Position numbers and translations under genes: made by a program
Part shown: piece by piece, positions 1 to 5,019 of the stretch
Layout of the letters: every line of letters begins with the position of its first letter
Position numbering within the stretch: the first letter of the stretch is position 1
NCBI GenBank assembly: GCA_900555125.1
Contig: USKH01000104.1
Coordinates: 1 to 5,019, forward strand
DNA from: an uncultured Clostridium sp.
Lineage (GTDB): Bacteria; Bacillota; Clostridia; Christensenellales; Pumilibacteraceae
Direction: 5' to 3'
DNA: 5,019 bases
Notes under the pieces: generated by a model
What the model saw: only the letters and a program-made list of their open reading frames with translations
Told to the model about the DNA's origin: nothing
Database searches by the model: none

Positions 1-505
1 GGAGATACGGAACAATACAGTACGAACAGAAATTATTACAACCGTCCTGAACCTTCAAAAAAGCTCGGCTTTTCGTAAGCTCGGGCGACAAATCGTCCTC
101 ATATTTTTCCGGCATCGAACAAACATTTACCAAAGGTTTGTGTGTATCATTAAGTACTATGTCAGACATAATACTTGAAATAGCGGAAATCTTGCCAAAA
201 CTACCAAAAATCATACGAATATTGGGCTTACCCTCATATTGTATCGGATTGTTTTGACTGCTGCATCCGCAGATATAGATCTTCGCATCGGGGTTTAGTT
301 TTAACATTCTCGCAACTGCCTGCCTTGATTTTTTATCAGCTTCGGCAGTAACCGAACATGTGTTAATTATATATGCGTCGGCAGGTTCGGGCTTGTCGGT
401 TGCGTAAAAACCGTTTTCTTCCAACTTTTCGACCATAGACCTGCCTTCGTACTGATTTACCTTGCATCCGAGCGAAAAGACGACTACTTTTAGTTTATTT
501 TCCAT
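1..505 (-). CDS. mtaB: tRNA t6A37 methylthiotransferase MtaB, N-terminal part (3' end cut by window edge)
   Basis: This is a radical SAM enzyme that adds a methylthio group to N6-threonylcarbamoyladenosine at position 37 of tRNAs reading ANN codons, giving ms2t6A and steadying codon pairing. The frame is open from the ATG at 505 to the left edge, giving 168 residues of a protein usually about 430-450 long. The N-terminal methylthiotransferase domain (about residues 5-110) shows all three cluster cysteines: C14 in SLGCKVNQYE, C50 in NTCSVT and C81 in ICGCSSQ. The radical SAM domain begins near residue 146 and carries the CxxxCxxC motif in QDGCNNFCSYCIVPY (C156, C160, C163). The KVNQYE and QDGCNNFCSYC wording, together with the position behind rsmE, favours MtaB over its relatives MiaB and RimO. 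The start overlaps the rsmE end by 16 bases and has a good ribosome binding site. The TRAM domain would lie outside the window. Confidence 0.9.
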   Translation of the reverse strand, partial: MENKLKVVVFSLGCKVNQYEGRSMVEKLEENGFYATDKPEPADAYIINTCSVTAEADKKSRQAVARMLKLNPDAKIYICGCSSQNNPIQYEGKPNIRMIFGSFGKISAISSIMSDIVLNDTHKPLVNVCSMPEKYEDDLSPELTKSRAFLKVQDGCNNFCSYCIVPYL

Positions 506-1221
506 TGATTCTCCTCGTACATAACAGCCGCAACAACCGCTATAGAAGCGGTTTCGGCACGCAATATTCTTTTTCCGAGCGTTATCGGAGTCACACCGAT
601 TTTAGTCAAAGCATCGGCTTCCTTTTCGGTAAATCCGCCTTCGCTGCCTATGATTATAGCTATACACTTATTTCCGTTCGAATTTCGCAGAACGTCTTTC
701 AGCGTTTTATCGGTCGCTCGTTCGTAAGGAAAGACAACTTTGTCGTATTTTCTAAGTTCGGACAACACCTCGTCAAAAGAACGTATTTTGTCAATATGCG
801 GCACCATTCCTCTGCCGCACTGTTGAGCCGCTTCGGTGATAATCTTGTTTATTCTCTCGATTTTAACGCTCTCGGCGCGACATTCGCAATTGGAGGAGAT
901 AAACGGACGCAAGCATTTAACGCCGAGTTCGGTGCATTTCTGCGCCACAAGTTCGTTTTTATCGCCTTTCATTGCCGCAAAGTACAGCGTGACGGCAACT
1001 GTCGGCTCAGCATCGCAAACTTTGCTTTCAATAGGCTCGAGAACTGTTTCTTTCTTGGATATGGATCTGATTTTGCAATAATAGTCCACGCCGTCATTGC
1101 ACACGGTTATTTCGTCACCTACTCGAGCGCGCAAAGCATACGCAAGATGCGCATGATCGTCGCCAGCAAGCACAAATTTACCGTTTTCAAGATTGTCGGA
1201 AAATATTTTCTTCATACGCAT
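490..1221 (-). CDS. rsmE: 16S rRNA (uracil(1498)-N3)-methyltransferase RsmE
   Basis: RsmE methylates N3 of U1498 in 16S rRNA, in the decoding region of the 30S subunit, using S-adenosylmethionine. The 243-residue length is normal for the family. Residues 1-70 form the PUA-like RNA-binding N-terminal domain. The rest is the SPOUT-type knotted methyltransferase domain, with KGDKNELVAQKCTELGV (85-101), AAQQCGR (131-137), the SAM-binding loop IIGSEGGFTEKE (190-201) and the knot motif LGKRILRAETA (215-225). Two starts are possible. The ATG at 1221 overlaps prmA by 10 bases. The ATG at 1215 (third codon, MKKIFSDN) gives the classic four-base ATGA overlap with the prmA stop. Neither has a clear Shine-Dalgarno sequence, so translational coupling to prmA is likely and the shorter form is plausible. 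A Cys-rich patch NCECR (111-115) sits where homologues have varied residues; I attach no function to it. The identification is firm; the start is not. Confidence 0.93.
   Translation of the reverse strand: MRMKKIFSDNLENGKFVLAGDDHAHLAYALRARVGDEITVCNDGVDYYCKIRSISKKETVLEPIESKVCDAEPTVAVTLYFAAMKGDKNELVAQKCTELGVKCLRPFISSNCECRAESVKIERINKIITEAAQQCGRGMVPHIDKIRSFDEVLSELRKYDKVVFPYERATDKTLKDVLRNSNGNKCIAIIIGSEGGFTEKEADALTKIGVTPITLGKRILRAETASIAVVAAVMYEENQWKIN
511..516 (-). promoter_or_regulatory. Ribosome binding site of mtaB, inside rsmE
   Basis: The minus strand reads GAGGAG five bases before the ATG at 505. It lies in the codons for the two glutamates of the RsmE C-terminal tail (YEENQWKIN). This placement fixes the mtaB start and implies that ribosomes finishing rsmE pass over the mtaB initiation region. 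Confidence 0.75.
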
Positions 1222-2129
1222 TCAAACATCATCGCTTGCCATTCGCCGCGTTTTAACACGGTTACGGGTTTCAGATCGCTTGAAAAAGCAGAATAAATTT
1301 GTTCGGCACGAGCGTTTATGATACCGCTGATTATTATTTTCCCGCCTTTATTGCAAAGCGACGACAACATGTCTTTAAGTCGTAACAACAAGTCTGCGGT
1401 AAGATTGGCAAGCACAACGTCGAATTTATGTTTACCGACATATAAATCGCCCGTAATAATATCGCAATCGGTAAAACCGTTAAGAATTAAGTTTTCATGT
1501 GTAGCTTTCGTCGCAAGCGGGTCGATATCGTTGAAAACGCAATTTTTTGCCCCCAGCGAAAGCGCAACAATTCCCAATATACCGCTTCCGCAACCAACGT
1601 CGGCTACGCGTTTACAACTTAAATCAAGCGACTGCATAAGCTCGACGCACATCGATGTAGTTTCGTGATTACCGGTTCCGAACGCCATTCCGGGTTCGAT
1701 ATACACGGGGATTTCTCCGTTTTCGGCATGATATTTTTGCCAAGCCGGAACAATTACCGTTTTTCCGATTTTTATCGGAGCATAGTACTTGCGCCATTCG
1801 TTTTCCCAGTCTTCCGAGTTTATGTACGAGCGAGTAACTTCCATCGCTCCCATCGGGAAAAAGCTGTCTTCTTTCAATGCGTCGAGTGCCGAATAAAGTT
1901 CGGCAGGGTTGAAGTCCTCGGCAAAAAATCCGCTGACTAAAACCTTCCCGTCTCCGGGGTTAAGTAAATCGTCATCAACATAATCCCAATTTTTCTTTTC
2001 TTTAATCAATGCCAGAACATCGTTTTTATCCGCAATACTGACTCCGTCGCTTCCGTAATCGTATAATACCGAAGAGACCAGATCGCTCCCTTCGGTAGTA
2101 GTCGTAACGGTAATTTGTTGCCATTTCAT
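1212..2129 (-). CDS. prmA: Ribosomal protein L11 methyltransferase PrmA
   Basis: PrmA is a cytosolic SAM-dependent enzyme that methylates lysines and the N-terminus of ribosomal protein L11. The 305 residues are a full-length match for the family. The N-terminal L11-recognition domain (about 1-95) starts with the usual MKWQQITV. It is followed by the linker block DWENEWRKYYAPIKIG (107-122) and the family signature EPGMAFGTGNHETT (145-158). The Rossmann-type methyltransferase domain carries motif I DVGCGSGILG (177-186), the acidic strand NDIDPLA (200-206), which contacts the SAM ribose, and the motif IV region VVLANLTADLL (238-248). Family members commonly have an ANI triplet in motif IV; here it is ANL, a mild change. 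The start lies 15 bases after the dnaJ stop and has a GGAG ribosome binding site. Its TGA stop overlaps the beginning of rsmE. Position behind dnaJ is typical of Firmicutes. Loss of PrmA is tolerated in E. coli. Confidence 0.95.
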   Translation of the reverse strand: MKWQQITVTTTTEGSDLVSSVLYDYGSDGVSIADKNDVLALIKEKKNWDYVDDDLLNPGDGKVLVSGFFAEDFNPAELYSALDALKEDSFFPMGAMEVTRSYINSEDWENEWRKYYAPIKIGKTVIVPAWQKYHAENGEIPVYIEPGMAFGTGNHETTSMCVELMQSLDLSCKRVADVGCGSGILGIVALSLGAKNCVFNDIDPLATKATHENLILNGFTDCDIITGDLYVGKHKFDVVLANLTADLLLRLKDMLSSLCNKGGKIIISGIINARAEQIYSAFSSDLKPVTVLKRGEWQAMMFECV

Positions 2130-2139
2130 AGGTAATGCA

Positions 2140-2143
2140 CTCC
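2140..2143 (-). promoter_or_regulatory. Ribosome binding site of prmA
   Basis: The minus strand has the core GGAG ten bases before the prmA ATG, within the 15-base gap after the dnaJ stop and nearly touching it. The spacing is at the long end of normal. The gap has no room for a promoter or terminator, so prmA must be read from the dnaK-dnaJ message unless a promoter lies inside dnaJ. Confidence 0.55.
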
Positions 2144-2144
2144 G

Positions 2145-3269
2145 TTAAATGCCCGCACGCTTATTAAAATCTTTAACCTTGTCGAATTGGTCGATTTTCA
2201 TATCGCTTGCAAGCTGTTGAATTTTTGTTTTCTGATCGCGCGAAAGTTTTCTCGGCATATCTACGATAAACGTAACATACATATCTCCGGTGCCGCGCTT
2301 TGTAGTTATACCCTGACCGCGAACGCGGACGGTCGTTCCGCCGATAATACCCTCCGGCAACGTATACGCAAACGTTCCGCCTTTAAGCTGCGGTATGTTT
2401 ACTTTTTCGCCTAAAATAGCCTGAGTGAAAGTTACGGGAAAATCGAGGTACAAATCCATGCCTCTTCTCGTAAATATCTTGTGAGACATAACGGTAATGT
2501 TTAAATACAAGTCGCCGTTTCTGCCCGACAAAACTTTTTCGCCTTCGCCCTGTACGGTAAGCGTCTGACCGGACTCCACTCCCGCAGGAATAGACACTCT
2601 CAGCGTCACGTTTCTGCGCTTTATACCTCTGCCGCCGCAATCGGGACAATTTTCGTCAATAACCTTTCCGCTTCCCCTGCACGTAGAGCAAACGCGCTCG
2701 TTTGCTATTCTTCCGAACGGCGTATCCTGAACCGAACGAACTCTTCCGCTACCACCGCAAGTAGGACAAGTATGGTATTTTGTTCCGTCCTTTGCTCCGG
2801 TTCCTTTGCAGGAAGAACACGTTTCGTTACGTGTAATTTTGATTTCTTTCGATACGCCGAAAGCAGCTTCTTCAAAAGTCAGCGTAAGATTCTGTTCGAG
2901 ATCGGCGCCCACGTTTTCCCGCTGAGCGCTTCTTCCGCCGGAACCGCCGCCAAACATATCGAAAATACTGTCGAATATGCCGCCCGAGCCTCCGCCGAAA
3001 CCGCCGAAACCTCCGAAACCGGAAAAATCGGCAGATCCTCCGCCCGACGCATTACCGAAGGGCGAAGGATTGTCGTAAGCGGCTCGCTTTTCTTTATTTC
3101 CGAGCGTATCGTACGCCTCGCTTATCTCCTTAAACTTTTCCGCTGCGTCTTTGTCGTCGGGGTGAAGGTCGGGATGATATTGTCTTGCGAGTTTGCGGTA
3201 CGCTTGTTTGATTTCGTCCTCGGTTGCCGTTTTAGACACACCGAGAACGTCATAATAAGATTTAGCCAT
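2145..3269 (-). CDS. dnaJ: Chaperone protein DnaJ (Hsp40, type I)
   Basis: DnaJ binds unfolded proteins, delivers them to DnaK and stimulates DnaK's ATPase. It is a complete 374-residue class I J-protein. The J domain (about 4-67) holds the essential HPD triad at 32-34 (YHPDLHPDDK), followed by EKFKEISEAYDTL. A Gly/Phe-rich region spans about 71-113 and includes three FGG units and DSIFDMFGGG. The zinc domain has all four CxxCxGxG motifs: CSSCKGTG (151-158), CPTCGGSG (168-175), CSTCRGSG (194-201) and CPDCGGRG (208-215), enough for two zinc ions. The C-terminal beta domains contain IPAGVESGQTLTVQGEGE (227-244) and the dimerisation tail. The loop after GEGE (KVLSGRNGDLYL) is shorter than in many homologues, which often carry GGPPGDL there. 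The start is set by a GGAG site and the standard MAKSYYDVLGV opening, 25 bases after the dnaK stop. Expression should follow the heat-shock promoter upstream of the window. Confidence 0.98.
   Translation of the reverse strand: MAKSYYDVLGVSKTATEDEIKQAYRKLARQYHPDLHPDDKDAAEKFKEISEAYDTLGNKEKRAAYDNPSPFGNASGGGSADFSGFGGFGGFGGGSGGIFDSIFDMFGGGSGGRSAQRENVGADLEQNLTLTFEEAAFGVSKEIKITRNETCSSCKGTGAKDGTKYHTCPTCGGSGRVRSVQDTPFGRIANERVCSTCRGSGKVIDENCPDCGGRGIKRRNVTLRVSIPAGVESGQTLTVQGEGEKVLSGRNGDLYLNITVMSHKIFTRRGMDLYLDFPVTFTQAILGEKVNIPQLKGGTFAYTLPEGIIGGTTVRVRGQGITTKRGTGDMYVTFIVDMPRKLSRDQKTKIQQLASDMKIDQFDKVKDFNKRAGI
2991..3017 (-). repeat. Three tandem 9-base units in the DnaJ Gly/Phe region
   Basis: Read on the minus strand, three adjacent 9-base units, TTCGGAGGT, TTCGGCGGT and TTCGGCGGA, encode FGGFGGFGG (DnaJ residues 85-93). 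They differ only in third-codon positions. Such tracts can gain or lose whole units by slippage without shifting frame. In DnaJ, this flexible region links the J and zinc domains and affects how DnaK engages substrate. Confidence 0.85.
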
Positions 3270-3273
3270 ACTT

Positions 3274-3277
3274 CTCC
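3274..3277 (-). promoter_or_regulatory. Ribosome binding site of dnaJ
   Basis: The core GGAG on the minus strand lies four bases before the dnaJ ATG, within the 25-base dnaK-dnaJ gap. The spacing is on the short side. The gap otherwise is AT-rich and shows no hairpin with a T run, so there is no terminator between the two chaperone genes. Confidence 0.6.
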
Positions 3278-3294
3278 GCTTTAAGTTTATTTAA

Positions 3295-5019
3295 TTACAC
3301 TTCTTCGGCATCGACCACGTTATCGCCGCCGTTGCCGTTATTTCCGTTGTTACCGCCGTTGGCATCCTGTTGACCGCCGGCCTGCTGGTAGAGTTTGGTG
3401 AACACTTCGTTGGAAACTTTCTGCAAATTTTCGGTTGCGGCTTTTACCTCATCGATATTTTCGCTCTTCATAGCTTCCTTTGCCTTATTCATCTCGTCTT
3501 CAAGCTTAGCTTTATCGGCAGCGTCAACCTTTTCACCGTTCTCCTTCAGGAATTTTTCAATCTGGAAGACAAGCATATCGATCTGATTTCTTGCGTCAAC
3601 CAGTTCCTTACGTTTGTTGTCGGCAGCAGCAAAACTTTCGGCATCTTTAATAGCCTTATCGATTTCGGCTTCGGAAAGGTTTGAAGAAGCGGTAATGGTT
3701 ACGCTTTGTTCCTTGCCGGTTCCTTTATCTTTTGCGGAAACGTGAACGATACCGTTTGCGTCTATATCGAAAGTAACTTCAATCTGCGGAATTCCGCGGG
3801 GTGCGGGAGCAATTCCGCCCAGTTCGAAACGAGCAAGCGTTTTGTTGTCGGCAGCCATAGGTCTTTCACCCTGCAAAACATGAATATCGACTGCAGGCTG
3901 ATTATCGGCTGCGGTAGAGAATATCTGCGACTTTTTAGTAGGAATAGTGGTATTTCTGTCTATAATCTTGGTGCAAACGCCGCCCATGGTTTCGATACCC
4001 AATGAAAGCGGGGTCACGTCGAGAAGCAGAACGTCTTTAACTTCACCGCCAAGCACGCCACCTTGTATAGCCGCACCGATTGCAACGCATTCGTCCGGGT
4101 TAATACCCTTGAACGGCTCTTTTCCGGCAACTTTTCTTACGGCGTCTACAACGCACGGTACACGAGTGGATCCGCCGACAAGAATTACTTTGTCTATTTG
4201 CGAAGGAGTAAGCTGAGCGTCGCTTAAAGCGCGTTTTGTAAGAGTAACGGTCTGCTCGACAAGATCTGCAATAAGAGCTTCAAACTTCTGACGCGACAGG
4301 TCATAATCCATGTGAAGCGGAGTTCCGTTTGCTCCCATTGCTATAAAAGGCAGACTGATCTTGGTGTTGTTGAGAGTAGAAAGTTCGATTTTTGCTTTTT
4401 CGGCAGCTTCTTTCAATCTCTGTTGAGCCATCTTATCTCCGGACAAATCAACTCCGGTATCCTTACGGAAGTTTTCTACGAGATAGTCCATAATGCGTTT
4501 ATCGAAGTCGTCGCCGCCCAGACGGTTGTTACCTGCGGTTGCGATAACTTCCACAACTCCGTCGCCTATTTCAAGGATGGAAATATCGAATGTACCGCCG
4601 CCGAGGTCGTAAATAAATATCTTCTGGTTTGCATCTTTAGTTTTATCCAGACCGTAAGCAAGTGCGGCTGCAGTAGGCTCGTTTATAATTCTTTTAACGT
4701 CAAGACCTGCTATTCTGCCGGCGTCCTTGGTTGCCTGACGCTGCGAGTCTGTAAAGTATGCGGGAACGGTTATTACCGCTTCGGTAACTTTTTCGCCGAG
4801 ATAACTTTCGGCGTCTGCTTTAAGTTTTGAAAGAATCATAGCCGAAATTTCGGGGGCGGAATAATTTTTACCGTCAATCGTCACTTTATGGTCGGAACCC
4901 ATTTCACGTTTAATGGAAATGACTGTTCTGTCGGGGTTTGCGACAGCCTGATGCTTTGCAACCTGACCTACGAGACGTTCACCGTCTTTTGCAAAACCTA
5001 CAACCGAAGGAGTTGTTCT
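3295..5019 (-). CDS. dnaK: Chaperone protein DnaK (Hsp70), lacking the extreme N-terminus (5' end cut by window edge)
   Basis: DnaK is the ATP-driven Hsp70 chaperone that holds and releases hydrophobic peptides with DnaJ and GrpE. The frame is open to the right edge, so 574 residues are visible. The first visible residues, RTTPSVVGFAKDG, correspond to about residue 34 of E. coli DnaK, so roughly 30 residues, including the first phosphate-binding loop, lie outside. The ATG at 4902 is an internal methionine, not the start. In visible numbering the ATPase domain shows VPAYF (85-89), INEPTAAALAYGLD (112-125), the second phosphate loop YDLGGGTFD (137-145) and the adenosine motif ILVGGSTRVP (279-288). 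The allosteric linker is DVLLLDVTPLSLG (329-341). The beta substrate-binding domain includes NTTIPTKKSQIFSTAADNQ (356-374), and the helical lid starts near 446. The tail is Gly/Asn-rich and ends NVVDAEEV. The insertion of proteobacterial DnaK after SIKRE is absent, as in Gram-positive bacteria. Confidence 0.98.
   Translation of the reverse strand, partial: RTTPSVVGFAKDGERLVGQVAKHQAVANPDRTVISIKREMGSDHKVTIDGKNYSAPEISAMILSKLKADAESYLGEKVTEAVITVPAYFTDSQRQATKDAGRIAGLDVKRIINEPTAAALAYGLDKTKDANQKIFIYDLGGGTFDISILEIGDGVVEVIATAGNNRLGGDDFDKRIMDYLVENFRKDTGVDLSGDKMAQQRLKEAAEKAKIELSTLNNTKISLPFIAMGANGTPLHMDYDLSRQKFEALIADLVEQTVTLTKRALSDAQLTPSQIDKVILVGGSTRVPCVVDAVRKVAGKEPFKGINPDECVAIGAAIQGGVLGGEVKDVLLLDVTPLSLGIETMGGVCTKIIDRNTTIPTKKSQIFSTAADNQPAVDIHVLQGERPMAADNKTLARFELGGIAPAPRGIPQIEVTFDIDANGIVHVSAKDKGTGKEQSVTITASSNLSEAEIDKAIKDAESFAAADNKRKELVDARNQIDMLVFQIEKFLKENGEKVDAADKAKLEDEMNKAKEAMKSENIDEVKAATENLQKVSNEVFTKLYQQAGGQQDANGGNNGNNGNGGDNVVDAEEV
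3325..3360 (-). repeat. Asn/Gly low-complexity tract in the DnaK C-terminal tail
   Basis: These 12 codons encode NGGNNGNNGNGG, a disordered linker between the DnaK helical lid and the acidic end NVVDAEEV. The codons AAC/AAT and GGC/GGT/GGA alternate, so the DNA is repetitive but not a perfect tandem array. DnaK tails are commonly disordered and vary between species, so this stretch is useful for telling close strains apart rather than for function. Confidence 0.75.

Larger units (their letters stand above)
1..5019 (-). other. Heat-shock operon segment dnaK-dnaJ-prmA-rsmE-mtaB
   Basis: All five genes run the same way. The junctions are +25 (dnaK/dnaJ), +15 (dnaJ/prmA), an overlap of 10 or 4 bases depending on the rsmE start (prmA/rsmE), and an overlap of 16 (rsmE/mtaB). 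No terminator-like hairpin with a T run and no promoter is visible at any junction, so a single message is the simplest reading. This order is known from many Firmicutes, in which hrcA and grpE precede dnaK and HrcA acts on a CIRCE operator ahead of the cluster. Those elements are outside the window, so HrcA control here is inferred from gene order only. Confidence 0.85.

Noticed and set aside
59..73. A perfect short hairpin AAAAGC-TCG-GCTTTT which, with T's on the minus strand, resembles a tiny intrinsic terminator.
   Set aside because: It sits inside mtaB codons for KSRAFL. The stem is six pairs with only two G:C pairs, too weak to stop transcription, and it falls mid-gene.
61..84. Direct repeat of AAGCTCGG at 61-68 and 77-84.
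   Set aside because: It is eight bases, two copies only, inside coding sequence; this is expected by chance and composition.
505..1296. A 263-codon open frame on the plus strand opposite rsmE and the end of prmA.
   Set aside because: It is codon-aligned with rsmE on the other strand, so its stops could only come from Leu TTA/CTA and Ser TCA codons, which rsmE does not use. The translation shows no recognisable domain, and rsmE is beyond doubt.
2383..2649. An 88-codon minus-strand frame inside dnaJ.
   Set aside because: It is an out-of-frame reading of the DnaJ zinc and C-terminal region, rich in Arg and Ser with no domain. dnaJ itself is intact across it.
2772..3284. A 170-codon plus-strand open frame opposite the 5' half of dnaJ, and similar ones opposite dnaK (for example 4312-4830).
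   Set aside because: They lie fully opposite strongly conserved genes and have no recognisable protein features. They are explained by codon usage of the sense genes.
3270..3294. Possible promoter or terminator in the dnaK-dnaJ gap.
   Set aside because: The 25 bases hold only an AT-rich stretch and the dnaJ ribosome binding site. There is no hairpin and no spaced -35/-10 pair.
4900..4902. ATG at 4902 as the dnaK start.
   Set aside because: The same frame continues to the window edge and encodes conserved DnaK residues (RTTPSVVGF, GQVAKHQAV, NPDRTVISIKRE). The methionine is internal.

Overview
The window is one co-oriented stretch of five genes, all on the minus strand. In transcription order (right to left) they are dnaK (5' end cut by the right edge), dnaJ, prmA, rsmE and mtaB (3' end cut by the left edge). 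There is no intergenic space longer than 25 bases. I see no RNA gene, insertion sequence, CRISPR array, convincing terminator or internal promoter.

The gene order is the conserved heat-shock operon tail of Firmicutes (Bacillota), usually hrcA-grpE-dnaK-dnaJ-prmA-rsmE-mtaB. The visible DnaK also has the short, Gram-positive type of ATPase lobe, because it lacks the roughly 20-25 residue insertion found in proteobacterial DnaK shortly after the IKR motif. Together these point to a clostridia-like Firmicute of moderate base composition. The sequence alone does not let me name a genus. hrcA, grpE and the expected CIRCE operator would lie beyond the right edge.

Layout: 3295-5019 encodes the Hsp70 chaperone DnaK, lacking only its first ~30 residues. 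After a 25-base gap, 2145-3269 encodes the complete Hsp40 co-chaperone DnaJ with J domain, Gly/Phe region, four zinc-binding motifs and substrate-binding C-terminal domain. After a 15-base gap, 1212-2129 encodes the ribosomal protein L11 methyltransferase PrmA. The rsmE gene (490-1221), for the 16S rRNA m3U1498 methyltransferase, overlaps the prmA end. mtaB, for the tRNA ms2t6A37 methylthiotransferase, starts at 505 inside the last codons of rsmE and runs off the left edge.

The genes thus fall into a protein-folding half (DnaK and DnaJ work as one cycle with the nucleotide exchange factor GrpE) and a translation-apparatus half that modifies a ribosomal protein, 16S rRNA and tRNA. Tight spacing and overlapping ends suggest one polycistronic message with translational coupling in the downstream half. 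The region is well known and ordinary. I found no undescribed system here, and the findings below are modest.
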